From: Prauserella rugosa
GTDB lineage: Bacteria > Actinomycetota > Actinomycetes > Mycobacteriales > Pseudonocardiaceae
Direction: 5' to 3'
DNA length: 64,000 nucleotides
Assembly (NCBI RefSeq): GCF_000719975.1
Contig: NZ_JOIJ01000014.1
Coordinates: 55,511 to 119,510, forward strand
Positions 1-9,826 of the stretch are shown here, piece after piece. A model generated the notes under the pieces. It was not told the origin of the DNA. It was given only the letters and a program-made list of their open reading frames with translations, and ran no database searches. How positions within the stretch are numbered: the first letter of the stretch is position 1; each line of letters begins with the position of its first letter. The translations under genes were made by a program, and so were the position numbers.

Positions 1-88
1 CGCGCACGTGGAGACCGGCGAATTCGGTGCCATGATGCGGGTCCACAGCGTGAACGACGGTCCGTTCACCGTGCTCGTCGAGGTCTGA
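1..88 (+). CDS. dtd: D-aminoacyl-tRNA deacylase, C-terminal fragment
   Basis: Only the last 28 codons are inside the window, with TGA at 86-88. They read GEFGAMMRVHSVNDGPFTVL and end in VEV. This matches the DTD carboxy terminus, where an FGA(x)M strand is followed by the NxGPxT segment that forms part of the active site. DTD hydrolyses D-amino acids from mischarged tRNA in the cytoplasm. The fragment is short, so the call rests on this conserved terminal motif. The start lies outside the window. Confidence 0.75.
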   Translation, partial: AHVETGEFGAMMRVHSVNDGPFTVLVEV

Positions 89-268
89 GGCAACAGCGCC
101 CGCCCGTACCGGCACCACACCCGCCCCTCACCACCCGGGCACGCCGCCCGCGCCCGGCGGACACCTCCCCCGCCGCACTGCCCACACCACCGGCACACGC
201 CCGCCCGACTCCGTTCCGCACGCAGGTGAAACGCGAACGTGACCCGTTGCACAGCGAGGAAAAAGCCC

Positions 269-296
269 GGGAACGATTTCGCATGGGCCGACGTTG
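269..296 (+). promoter_or_regulatory. SigR/SigH-type ECF promoter of the sigB gene
   Basis: A GGGAAC element at 269-274 is followed by CGTTG at 292-296. Read as GGAAC-N18-GTT it fits the SigR (Streptomyces)/SigH (Mycobacterium) consensus. It lies about 165 bp upstream of the sigma-factor start in an otherwise empty 370-bp spacer (89-458). Mycobacterial sigB is known to be transcribed by SigE/SigH through a promoter of this kind, so the placement makes biological sense. The rest of the spacer shows only a small GC hairpin near 306-325. Confidence 0.65.
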
Positions 297-458
297 TTCG
301 AGGTAACCGGCCACGAAGCCGGCCGGTGCGTAACGGTTCCGCAGGCTTGATCGACTGCTCTGGGGAACACACGCGCGGCAACACACACAGGCGGCGGGCA
401 TCCGCTCGTGCACGCGCCGCGTGGCACCACACGCGAGCCCGCCATCCGGGGAGGCAGA

Positions 459-1532
459 ATGACCGTCCAGACTCTCGAACGTGAGGCCAGCGGCACCCGC
501 GAGCACAACGCGGCGATGCCCACGGTCGACACGGTCACTGCGGTCGAACCGACCGCTGCGGAGGAGGCCGCTCCGGTCACGGCCACACCCACCGCGGTCG
601 TCGAGGACCTCGACGCACAGGGACCGTCCGCCGACCTCGTCCGCGTCTACCTGAACGGTATCGGCAAGACGGCACTGCTCAGCGCGGCCGAGGAGGTCGA
701 CCTCGCCAAACGCATCGAGGCGGGCGTGTACGCCCAGCACCTGTTGGACACGGCCGAGGACCTGAGCGACGAGCGCCGCTGGGAGCTGCGCATGGTCGCC
801 CGCGACGGCCGCCGCGCCAAGAACCACCTGCTGCAGGCCAACCTGCGCCTGGTCGTCTCGCTCGCCAAGCGCTACACGGGCCGCGGCATGCCGCTGCTCG
901 ACCTGATCCAGGAGGGCAACCTGGGGCTGATCCGCGCCGTCGAGAAGTTCGACTACGCGAAGGGCTTCAAGTTCTCCACCTACGCCACGTGGTGGATCCG
1001 GCAGGCGATCACGCGCGGCATGGCCGATCAGGGCCGCACCATCCGCCTGCCCGTGCACCTCGTCGAGCAGGTGAACAAGCTCGCCCGCATCAAGCGGGAC
1101 CTGCACCAGAAGCACGGCCGCGAGGCCACCAACGAGGAACTGGCCGCCGAATCGGGCATCGCCGTGGAGAAGGTGGCGAACCTGCTGGACCACGCACGCG
1201 ACCCGGTGAGCCTGGACATGCCGGTCGGCAACGAGGAGGACGCCCCGCTCGGTGACTTCATCGAGGACTCCGAGGCCGCCGACGCCGAGAGCAGCGTCAT
1301 CGCCGGACTGCTGCACGACGACATGCGCCGGGTCCTGGGCACGCTCGACGAGCGCGAGCAGAACGTGATCCGCATGCGCTACGGACTCGACGACGGCCAG
1401 CCGCGCACGCTCGACCAGATCGGCAGGCACTTCGGCCTGTCCCGCGAGCGCGTGCGCCAGATCGAACGTGAGGTCATGACGAAGCTGCGGCAGGGCGAGC
1501 GCGCCGACAAGCTCCGCGCCTACGCCAGCTGA
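459..1532 (+). CDS. sigB: Principal-like RNA polymerase sigma factor (SigB/HrdB family)
   Basis: A 357-residue group 1/2 sigma-70. Region 1.2 ([21 protein letters not shown]) is followed by regions 2.1-2.4, which contain [18 protein letters not shown] and [15 protein letters not shown]. Region 3 comes next, and the region 4.2 helix-turn-helix [18 protein letters not shown] closes the protein. It lacks the long N-terminal extension of SigA, and its size and sequence fit the stress- and stationary-phase SigB of mycobacteria. The ATG at 459 was chosen because a GGGGAGGC ribosome-binding site precedes it; an upstream in-frame ATG has none. The SigR/SigH-like promoter suggests control by oxidative or envelope stress. 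Being close to the housekeeping factor, it probably reads overlapping promoters. Confidence 0.92.
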   Translation: MTVQTLEREASGTREHNAAMPTVDTVTAVEPTAAEEAAPVTATPTAVVEDLDAQGPSADLVRVYLNGIGKTALLSAAEEVDLAKRIEAGVYAQHLLDTAEDLSDERRWELRMVARDGRRAKNHLLQANLRLVVSLAKRYTGRGMPLLDLIQEGNLGLIRAVEKFDYAKGFKFSTYATWWIRQAITRGMADQGRTIRLPVHLVEQVNKLARIKRDLHQKHGREATNEELAAESGIAVEKVANLLDHARDPVSLDMPVGNEEDAPLGDFIEDSEAADAESSVIAGLLHDDMRRVLGTLDEREQNVIRMRYGLDDGQPRTLDQIGRHFGLSRERVRQIEREVMTKLRQGERADKLRAYAS

Positions 1533-1651
1533 CGCCTCCCCGTGCGCGCACGCCACGTGCCCCCGCCGTCAGGCGTTTCCCCAGGTCAGACGCTGGTACG
1601 AACATTTCTGCGCGAACGACGCAACCTTTCGCGCCACCGGACGTCTTCCTA

Positions 1652-1740
1652 GTGGGGTTAGGGCAACGTGGCATGCGCTTCCACGGAGCATGTCGCTGCC
1701 TGTAGAAGGCCGGGTCCCTCGGGGTGGGACCCGGCCTTCG
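1652..1740 (+). ncRNA. Candidate small RNA between sigB and fum
   Basis: No good ORF fills 1533-1938. GCAACC (1621-1626) and CGTC (1642-1645) are spaced like an ECF-sigma promoter. Downstream, CATGC/GCATG (1672-1676 and 1688-1692) can pair, and a perfect 13-bp GC hairpin follows at 1706-1738. That makes a compact transcript of about 90 nt with its own promoter and terminator. It does not match an RNA family I can name. It could instead be only a 3' UTR or terminator of sigB. Confidence 0.35.
1706..1738 (+). terminator. Strong hairpin terminator
   Basis: A perfect 13-bp inverted repeat (AAGGCCGGGTCCC, 1706-1718, with GGGACCCGGCCTT, 1726-1738) and a 7-nt loop, followed by the T-rich stretch CGTCTTGTCTTTCG. 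It is placed to end the sigB transcript or a separate small RNA. Confidence 0.75.
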
Positions 1741-1938
1741 TCTTGTCTTTCGCCTTGTCGTTCGTCCGGCCGCCCGCCGCGTGGCCGGTACGCCTGCCGC
1801 TCCGCCGGGACGCGCAGGCTCACCCCGCGTGATCTGCATCGCGCGGACTCGTCCTGCCCATCCGGCGGCATCGCGTTCCGTTGTACGGTCACCTCGTTTC
1901 GTGAATGACCGCCCACCACCGCGCGCAACGGAGCAGCC

Positions 1939-3618
<1,680 letters not shown>

Positions 3619-3658
3619 CGGCAGGTTCCGGACGTCCGCCGGCCTTCGGCGGCTGGCT

Positions 3659-3706
3659 CCGGGTGTCCATCCGCTCGCCCCCCGACGGGAGCGGATGGAC
3701 ACCCGG
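3659..3706. terminator. Bidirectional terminator between convergent genes
   Basis: A perfect 17-bp inverted repeat (3659-3675 with 3690-3706) and a 14-nt loop. It lies between the stop of fum (+) and the stop of the SRPBCC gene (-) and can serve both. Confidence 0.85.
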
Positions 3707-3709
3707 ACG

Positions 3710-4147
3710 TCACTGCGCGGCGAAGTGCCCGACGAGACGTTCGAGCGTCTTGGCGATCGCCGCCTTGTTCCGACGCGGGATCGGTGTGCGGTCCATGAGG
3801 AACGGGACGAGCGAGGGTGCCCAGTCGAACGTCTCGGTCACCTCCGTGGTGCCGTCCTCGTGGGGGCTCAGTTCCCAGCGCCAGCGGTGGCCGTAGAAGT
3901 GCCGCCACGCGATGAGCCGGTCCTGTTCGTACTCGACGACGGTGTTGGTGATGCGGTAGCGGGCTCCGAGTTTCATGTCCATCGCGAACCGCGACCCCAG
4001 CTCGAGCGTGGCGGGGTTGCCCTCGCGTGCGGCACGCACGGTGCCCGAGCCGTCGAGGATCGGATGCTGGGCCGGATCGGTGAGCAGCGCGAAGATCTCC
4101 GACGCAGGGGCCGGGACGGTGCGGCTGACGCTGACCTGTCGTGTCAT
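3710..4147 (-). CDS. SRPBCC (START-like) family protein
   Basis: A 145-residue single-domain protein of the polyketide cyclase/dehydrase (SRPBCC) superfamily. The N-terminal strand-helix VSVSRTVPAPASEIFALLTDPAQ is typical of the fold's entrance, and ITNTVVEYEQDRLIAWRHF with WRWELSPHEDGTTEVTETFDW supplies the central beta-sheet and acidic motif. The fold binds hydrophobic ligands, but no substrate can be assigned. It lies 20 bp after the lipoprotein gene on the same strand, so the two are probably co-transcribed. Confidence 0.8.
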   Translation of the reverse strand: MTRQVSVSRTVPAPASEIFALLTDPAQHPILDGSGTVRAAREGNPATLELGSRFAMDMKLGARYRITNTVVEYEQDRLIAWRHFYGHRWRWELSPHEDGTTEVTETFDWAPSLVPFLMDRTPIPRRNKAAIAKTLERLVGHFAAQ

Positions 4148-4167
4148 GCGCTCACGCTAGGCGCTGA

Positions 4168-4626
4168 TCACTCCTTGCGGGTCGTGTGCTCCAGCACAAG
4201 GGTCCGCTCCCCCAGCGGCGCGTCCAGGCGCACATCGACCGGCGGGTAGCGGATGTCCATCGTGCACATCATCTTGCCCGCGGTCTCGGTCTCGACCAGC
4301 AGGACGGAGACGGTGTCGGCGTCCTGTTCGGTCACCTCGGCGCTGGCCTTGCCGCATCCGCCTTCCTGCGCGGTGATGGTCAGGGTGCGCCCCTTCGCCG
4401 TGGCCTCGCGCGGAAACCCCTCGGGCAGGCCGCGGCCGTTGAGCTGGTCGGCCGGCACGGGGCCGTCCTGGGCCTCGTGGTCGGCCGGCTGTTTCTTGAG
4501 CGCCTCCGACGCCGATTCGGACGGCTCGTGCCCTCCGCCGGCCGGGGCGTCGCCGGGGGCCTGCCCGCATGCGGCCAGCACACCGATGCCCAGCGCGGCG
4601 CCCGCGATCGTCTCTTTCCATCTCAT
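4168..4626 (-). CDS. Secreted lipoprotein of unknown function
   Basis: A 152-residue protein with a lipoprotein signal peptide. A basic N terminus (MRWK) and a hydrophobic stretch end in the lipobox LAAC, giving lipidated Cys20. A Ser/Glu/Pro-rich linker leads to a small domain containing two further cysteines (GGCGK and KMMCTMD) that may form a disulfide. The start at 4626 was preferred because it puts the signal peptide at the N terminus; an in-frame start eight codons upstream adds MGCYVQTN. It is probably exported and membrane-anchored. No family was recognised. Confidence 0.7.
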   Translation of the reverse strand: MRWKETIAGAALGIGVLAACGQAPGDAPAGGGHEPSESASEALKKQPADHEAQDGPVPADQLNGRGLPEGFPREATAKGRTLTITAQEGGCGKASAEVTEQDADTVSVLLVETETAGKMMCTMDIRYPPVDVRLDAPLGERTLVLEHTTRKE

Positions 4627-4667
4627 GTTCGTCTGGACGTAACAGCCCACGGGATAGGTTGCACGGG

Positions 4668-5894
4668 ATGACTGCGGATCGACTCGCCCGCCGACTCGGC
4701 ACTCGCCAGGCCGTGGTCGTGGGGCTCAGCGCGATGATCGGCGCCGGGGTGTTCACGGCGTTCGCCCCGGCTGCCGCGGCGGCGGGCGCGGCGTTGCCGA
4801 TCGCGCTGCTCGTGGCCGGCGTGGTGGCGTACTGCAACGCGACGTCGTCGGCCCGCCTCGCGGTGCGGTATCCGGACTCGGGCGGGACGTACGTCTACGG
4901 CAGGGAACGTCTCGGCCCGTTCTGGGGGTACCTGGCCGGCTGGGGGTTCGTGGTCGGCAAGACGGCGAGCTGCGCGGCGATGGCGCTGACCGTCGTGGCG
5001 TATGCGGCGCCGAACCTGGAGGGCCCGTGGCCGGGTCTGCTGGCGGCGGCCGTCGTGGCGGCGTTGACGCTGCTGAACTATCACGGGGTGCAGCGGTCGG
5101 CGCGGGCCGCCGCGGTACTGGTGACGATCAGTCTGCTGGTGCTCGCGGCCGCCGTGGTCGCCGTGTTCGCCGCGGGCGAGCCGGACGCGGGCGGCCTGGA
5201 CGTCACGGTGGGCACCGGCCCGCTGGGCGTGCTGCAGGCGGCCGGCCTGTTGTTCTTCGCCTTCGCCGGGTACGCGCGCATCGCGACCCTGGCCGAGGAG
5301 GTCCGCGATCCGGAGCGCACCATCCCCCGTGCCGTGACGTGGGCACTCGGCCTCGTGCTCGCCGTGTACGCCGCGGTCGCGCTCGCCCTGCTGGTGCAGC
5401 TGGGCCCGGACGGCATCGCCGACGCACAGGACCCGGTGGCCGAGGCGGTCGCCTCCACGGGGCTGACCGCCCTGGTCCCGGTCGTGCGGATCGGCGCGGT
5501 GCTCGCGGCGCTGGGCGCGCTGCTGGCTCTGGTGCTGGGTGTGTCCCGGACGGTGCTGGCGATGTCGCGGGACCGGCATCTCCCCCACGGCCTGGCGGCG
5601 GTGCACCCGCGTCACGGCGTGCCGCATCGGGCCGAGGTCGTGGTCGGCATCGTGGTGGCGCTGGTGGCGGCGACGGTCGATCTGCGCGGCGCGATCGGGT
5701 TCTCGTCGTTCGCGGTCCTGGTGTACTACGCGGTCGCCAACGCCAGTGCGTTCACGCTCGGCCGCCGGATCGTCCCCGTGGTGGGGCTCACCGGATGTGT
5801 CCTGCTGGCGGCCACCCTGCCGACCGTGTCCGTCCTCAGTGGACTCGCCGTCCTCGCGGCAGGCACACTCGCCTACGCACTCAGGCGTCGCTGA
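4668..5894 (+). CDS. APC-family amino acid permease
   Basis: A 408-residue integral membrane protein with about 12 hydrophobic segments. The first segment has GLSAMIGAGVFTAFAPAA, the helix-break motif of amino acid-polyamine-organocation transporters. FFAFAGYARIATLAEEVRDP is the conserved segment after TM5/6. The substrate is unknown. It starts at ATG 4668, 41 bp from the divergent lipoprotein gene. Its 3' end overlaps the convergent monooxygenase gene by 14 bp. Confidence 0.88.
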   Translation: MTADRLARRLGTRQAVVVGLSAMIGAGVFTAFAPAAAAAGAALPIALLVAGVVAYCNATSSARLAVRYPDSGGTYVYGRERLGPFWGYLAGWGFVVGKTASCAAMALTVVAYAAPNLEGPWPGLLAAAVVAALTLLNYHGVQRSARAAAVLVTISLLVLAAAVVAVFAAGEPDAGGLDVTVGTGPLGVLQAAGLLFFAFAGYARIATLAEEVRDPERTIPRAVTWALGLVLAVYAAVALALLVQLGPDGIADAQDPVAEAVASTGLTALVPVVRIGAVLAALGALLALVLGVSRTVLAMSRDRHLPHGLAAVHPRHGVPHRAEVVVGIVVALVAATVDLRGAIGFSSFAVLVYYAVANASAFTLGRRIVPVVGLTGCVLLAATLPTVSVLSGLAVLAAGTLAYALRRR

Positions 5895-6990
5895 TCTCGG
5901 TGAGGCGGGTGACGGCGTCGGTGAAACCCGAGGCGAGGTCGGCCACCACGTCGGCGACCGGGCGGACCTCGTTCATCCGCCCCACGATCTGGCCCACGGG
6001 CATCGACACCACCGACGGGTCGGACGAGGCGTGGATGCGGTTGTGCGCCGGAGCCACGAGCAGGTTCTGCAGTGGCATCGGCAACGGTTCCGGGGCGTCC
6101 GGTTGCGACCACGCCTCGGTCCACCGCGTCTTCAGCAGCCGCGCCGGTTTGCCCGTGTAGATCCGGGTGCGCACCGTGTCGGCCGACGTTGCGGCCACGA
6201 GCGCCTGCTGCATCGGCTCCGACTCCGGCATCGTCTCGAGGTATTCGCGCGTCGCCAACCAGATCGAGCCGGTCCACACCCCCTGGGCACCCAGCGCGAG
6301 TGCCGCAGCCGCCTGCCTGCCCGAGCCGATACCACCTGCGGCCAGTACGGGAGCGCGGTCGCCGACAGCGTCCACGATCTCGGGCAGGAGCACCATGGAC
6401 GCGATCTCGCCCGTGTGCCCACCGGCCTCGTGGCCCTGTGCGACGACGAAGTCCACACCGCGCTCGACGTGCCGCGCGGCGTGCTCGGCCTTCCCGGCGA
6501 GCGCGGCGACCGGAACGCCGGCGTCGTGAGCCTGGGCGATGACGTCGGCGGGCGGCGAGCCGAGCGCGTTGGCGATCAGCGCGATCGGATGCTCCAGCGC
6601 CACCTCGACGTGCGAACGCGCCACCGAGTGCAGCCAGCCCAGCACCCCGTCCCGCCCTTGCCCCTCGGGCAGTTCCGGCACGCCCAGCTGCGCGAGGGTG
6701 CGGTCGACGAATTCCCGATGCTCAGCCGGAATCAACGTGGCCGGGTCGACGCCCTTCACCTCGTCCGGCACCTTCGCGGGCATGACGACGTCGACGCCGT
6801 AGGGCCTGCCGCCGGTGTTGGCGTCCATCCAGCCGAGCACCTTGTCGAGCTCGTCGGCGTCGTTGAACCGGACGCAGCCCAGCACGCCGAGTCCACCGGC
6901 ACGGCTGATCGCGGCCGCGACGTGCTCGGACGGCGTGAAGCCGATGATCGGCAGGTCGATGCCGAGGGTGTCGCACAGGGTCGTGCGCAT
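5881..6990 (-). CDS. Nitronate monooxygenase / 2-nitropropane dioxygenase family flavoprotein
   Basis: A 369-residue FMN-binding TIM barrel. Features include an N-terminal LGIDLPIIGFTP, ANALGSPPADVIAQAHDAGVPV, the active-site GHEAGGHTG and the FMN-phosphate segment VLAAGGIGSGRQAAAALALGAQGV. It resembles Rv1533-type proteins and the family to which the steroid enzyme IpdC belongs. It lies 46 bp downstream of fadD19 on the same strand with a GAGGAGG ribosome-binding site, so it probably belongs to the KstR-controlled fadD19 transcript. A role in sterol degradation (for example as an enoyl-CoA or nitroalkane flavoenzyme) is inferred only from position. Confidence 0.82.
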   Translation of the reverse strand: MRTTLCDTLGIDLPIIGFTPSEHVAAAISRAGGLGVLGCVRFNDADELDKVLGWMDANTGGRPYGVDVVMPAKVPDEVKGVDPATLIPAEHREFVDRTLAQLGVPELPEGQGRDGVLGWLHSVARSHVEVALEHPIALIANALGSPPADVIAQAHDAGVPVAALAGKAEHAARHVERGVDFVVAQGHEAGGHTGEIASMVLLPEIVDAVGDRAPVLAAGGIGSGRQAAAALALGAQGVWTGSIWLATREYLETMPESEPMQQALVAATSADTVRTRIYTGKPARLLKTRWTEAWSQPDAPEPLPMPLQNLLVAPAHNRIHASSDPSVVSMPVGQIVGRMNEVRPVADVVADLASGFTDAVTRLTEISDA

Positions 6991-7036
6991 CGCATCCTCC
7001 TCGTGAGGGGTCGTCGGGGCCCGGACGCGGCCGTGA

Positions 7037-8653
7037 CTAGGCCGTCAACTTCTCCGTGTCGGGCGCACGGCCGGCGGCGTGGCGCTGCGCCCACGGGTAG
7101 TCGGGTTTGCCGCTGGGGAGCCGTTCGACGTGGTCGACGACCCACACGCTGCGCGGCACCTTGTACCCGGCGATCTCACCCCGCACGTGGGCCTCCAGCG
7201 CGGCCAGGTCGAGACTCGCCCCTGCCCGCGGTTCGACGAGCGCGCCCACCCGCTGTCCCATGCGGTCGTCGGGCACGCCGATGACGAGCGCGTCGAACAC
7301 GTCCGGATGCGACTTCAACGCACCCTCGACCTCTTCGGGGAAGACCTTCTCTCCACCGGTGTTCACGCACTGCGACCCACGGCCCAGCAACGTGACCGTC
7401 CCGTCGGCCTCGTAGCGGGCGTAGTCGCCCGGCACGACGTAACGCACGCCCCCGGCCTCCACGAAGATGGTCTCGCTCTTGTCGGGGTCCTTGTAGTAGC
7501 CGAGCGGGACGTGCCCGCGCCGTCCGATGCGCCCGACCGCGCCCGGTTCGGCGGGGACCACGGCATCCGAATCGTCGAGCAGCACCGCGTCCTTGCCGAC
7601 GTTCACACGGGGACCCGCGGAGTGATCGGCGTCGCGGGCCATCATGCCGATGCCGGTGAATCCGCTCTCCGACGAGCCGATCGCGTCCGTCAGCACCAGG
7701 TTCGGGAACTCGGCCAGATACTCCTGTTTGACCGACTGCGAGAACAGCGCGGCGTGACTCGACACCGCGACGATCGAGGACGCGTCGTACGACCCGGACC
7801 GGTAGGCGTCGAGCAACGGCCGCGCCATCGCGTCGCCGACGATCGTGACGACGTTGACGCGATGGCGTTCGATCGCCCGCCAGATGTCGTCGGCGTCGAA
7901 CTGCGGGACGAACACCACGGTGCCGCAGGCGAACAGCGCGCCGAACGCGGCCCACTGCGCGGCACCGTGGATCAGCGGCGCGGCGGGCAGGCGCACCATG
8001 GCACCGTCTCTGCCCTGCTCGGCGAGCGTCCACTCGTCGGCGACGTACTCGCCGGTGACGAAGTCGATGCCCCCGCCGAGCGCGCGGAAGACGTCCTCGT
8101 GACGCCACATGACGCCTTTCGGATATCCCGTGGTGCCGCCGGTGTAGAGGATGTAGAGATCGTCGCCGCTGCGGGCGGGGAAGTCCCGGTCCGCGCGGCC
8201 GGACGCCACGGCGTCCTCGTAGGCCGCCGCACCGGAAGGGGCCTCGACGTCCGACCCGTCCTCGATGACGAAAACGTGTTTCAGTTTGGGCAGGTCGCCC
8301 CGCACCGCCGACACCCGCGGCGAATACTGCCGCTCGTGCATCAGCGCGACGACGTCGCCGTTGTCGAGCAGGTGCTGCAGCTCGGCTTCGACGTAGCGGT
8401 AATTGACGTTGATCGCGATCGCCCGCAGCTTGTACGCCGCGAACATCGTCTCGATCATTTCCAGTGAGTTTCGCGAGTACACGCCGATGTGATCGCCCGC
8501 GCCGACACCACGCGACGCCAGATGGTGCGCGAGCCGGTTCGCCCGCTCGTCCAGCTCGGCGTAGGTCAGGCTTCGATCGCCACAGATGACCGCGGTGCGT
8601 TCGCCCGCGACGTCGACGGCGTGCTCCAGCAGGTCTGCGATGTTGAAGGCCAC
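7037..8653 (-). CDS. fadD19: Steroid side-chain acyl-CoA ligase FadD19
   Basis: A 538-residue AMP-forming acyl-CoA synthetase. It has the P-loop-like YILYTGGTTGYPKGVMWRHE, the A5-type IGSSESG, the A7/A8 motif PGDYARYEADGTVTLLGRG, and the C-terminal lysine motif SGKPDYPWA. Similarity to M. tuberculosis FadD19 (Rv3515c) runs from the start (FNIADLLEHAVD) to the end. FadD19 activates C24-branched or C26 sterol carboxylates with ATP and CoA. It starts with GTG at 8653. It is divergent from echA19 over a KstR box, exactly as Rv3515c/Rv3516 are. Confidence 0.93.
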   Translation of the reverse strand: MAFNIADLLEHAVDVAGERTAVICGDRSLTYAELDERANRLAHHLASRGVGAGDHIGVYSRNSLEMIETMFAAYKLRAIAINVNYRYVEAELQHLLDNGDVVALMHERQYSPRVSAVRGDLPKLKHVFVIEDGSDVEAPSGAAAYEDAVASGRADRDFPARSGDDLYILYTGGTTGYPKGVMWRHEDVFRALGGGIDFVTGEYVADEWTLAEQGRDGAMVRLPAAPLIHGAAQWAAFGALFACGTVVFVPQFDADDIWRAIERHRVNVVTIVGDAMARPLLDAYRSGSYDASSIVAVSSHAALFSQSVKQEYLAEFPNLVLTDAIGSSESGFTGIGMMARDADHSAGPRVNVGKDAVLLDDSDAVVPAEPGAVGRIGRRGHVPLGYYKDPDKSETIFVEAGGVRYVVPGDYARYEADGTVTLLGRGSQCVNTGGEKVFPEEVEGALKSHPDVFDALVIGVPDDRMGQRVGALVEPRAGASLDLAALEAHVRGEIAGYKVPRSVWVVDHVERLPSGKPDYPWAQRHAAGRAPDTEKLTA

Positions 8654-8663
8654 GCAACCAAAC

Positions 8664-8677
8664 TAGAACATGTTATC
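8664..8677. promoter_or_regulatory. KstR operator, fadD19-echA19
   Basis: TAGAACATGTTATC fits TnnAACnnGTTnnA at all but the last base. It lies between the divergent fadD19 and echA19 starts, 10 bp from the fadD19 GTG. Confidence 0.8.
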
Positions 8678-8747
8678 GTTCCGGGCAATGGTCGGAGTGA
8701 CCGGTCCCCGTCCCACGACACGAACGGAAGGCGAGGCGAGCAGCGAT

Positions 8748-9536
8748 ATGACCGAGGCGCACGCTCTGGTGGAACAACGCGGGCACACGCTCGTGGTGAC
8801 GCTCAACCGACCCGAGGCACGGAACGCCCTCACCGCCGAGATGCTCGCGATCATGACCGAGGCGTGGGACCGGGTCGACAAGGACGACGAGATCCGCAGC
8901 TGCGTGCTGACCGGTGCCGGCGGGGCGTTCTGCGCGGGCGCGGACCTGAAGGCGATGAACAGCAACCGCCCCTCGGACGCCTTCGACAAGGGCACGTTCG
9001 ACCCGAGCCGCATGGACGGTCTGCTCAAGGGCCGCCGGCTGACCAAACCACTCGTCGCCGCCGTCGAAGGCCCCGCGATCGCGGGCGGCACCGAGATCCT
9101 CCAGGCCACCGACATCCGCGTCGCGGGCGAGAGCGCGACGTTCGGTGTGTCGGAGGCGCGGTGGGGCCTGTTCCCCCTGGGCGGTTCAGCGGTGCGCCTG
9201 CCGCGCCAGATCCCCTACACGGTCGCTGCGGAGATCCTGCTGACCGGCAGGCACATCACCGCGACCGAGGCGCGTGACATCGGACTCGTGGGCCGTGTCG
9301 TCCCCGACGGCAGCGCCCTGGACACGGCCCTGGAGATCGCCGAGGTGATCGCCGCGAACGGCCCCCTCGCCGTGCAGGCCATCCTCCGCACGATGCGCGA
9401 CACCGAGGGAATGCACGAGGAGGAGGCGTTCACGCTGGAGTCGCGGTACGGCGTCGGCGTGTTCGCCAGCGAGGACGCCAAGGAGGGCCCGCGCGCCTTC
9501 GCCGAGAAACGCACCCCGAACTTCCGCGCCCGCTGA
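8748..9536 (+). CDS. echA19: Enoyl-CoA hydratase EchA19 (sterol side chain)
   Basis: A 262-residue crotonase-fold hydratase. The oxyanion segments are [15 protein letters not shown] and [20 protein letters not shown]. The catalytic region [19 protein letters not shown] follows, with the trimerisation tail [13 protein letters not shown]. It matches M. tuberculosis EchA19 (Rv3516) over its whole length. It hydrates the enoyl-CoA of the shortened steroid side chain. Translation starts at ATG 8748; upstream in-frame codons encode no conserved sequence. It is expressed from a KstR-controlled promoter divergent from fadD19. Confidence 0.93.
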   Translation: MTEAHALVEQRGHTLVVTLNRPEARNALTAEMLAIMTEAWDRVDKDDEIRSCVLTGAGGAFCAGADLKAMNSNRPSDAFDKGTFDPSRMDGLLKGRRLTKPLVAAVEGPAIAGGTEILQATDIRVAGESATFGVSEARWGLFPLGGSAVRLPRQIPYTVAAEILLTGRHITATEARDIGLVGRVVPDGSALDTALEIAEVIAANGPLAVQAILRTMRDTEGMHEEEAFTLESRYGVGVFASEDAKEGPRAFAEKRTPNFRAR

Positions 9537-9661
9537 CCCCGCCATGCCCCCGGGGGCGTGTCAGCATGGGTCGGTCCGGTGCCGATCGCCGACGGGGTCA
9601 TCGACCACACCGTCTTCGACAAGCCGGTGTTCCTCCGGACGCAGCGGCGCGCTGCCGATGC

Positions 9662-9817
9662 TCAGCCGGACAGGTCGACGTAGTTGGCCACGTCGGCGTC
9701 GATGCCCGCGTCGCGGTCGAGGAATCCCGGCTGCTGCCGCAGCACGGCGTGCGTGCGCTCCCACGTGGTCTCCGGCGAGGAAGCCGACGATAGAACCTCG
9801 ACAGGACTCGAGGTCAC
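9662..9817 (-). CDS. Hypothetical 51-residue ORF or gene remnant
   Basis: GTG at 9817 opens a 51-codon frame, nine bases after the stop of the upstream FadD gene and in the same frame. The product ends THAVLRQQPGFLDRDAGI-DADVANYVDLSG. The Q-PGF-L pattern and the balanced composition look coding, but no family is recognised. It may be a small co-transcribed gene, a decayed C-terminal fragment, or chance. The rest of 9537-9826 holds nothing I can support. Confidence 0.3.
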   Translation of the reverse strand: MTSSPVEVLSSASSPETTWERTHAVLRQQPGFLDRDAGIDADVANYVDLSG

Positions 9818-9826
9818 GCATTCCGC

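Noticed and set aside
66..1556. Long minus-strand frame opposite the sigma factor
   Set aside because: Antisense shadow of a high-GC gene; the sigma-70 regions on the plus strand are unmistakable.
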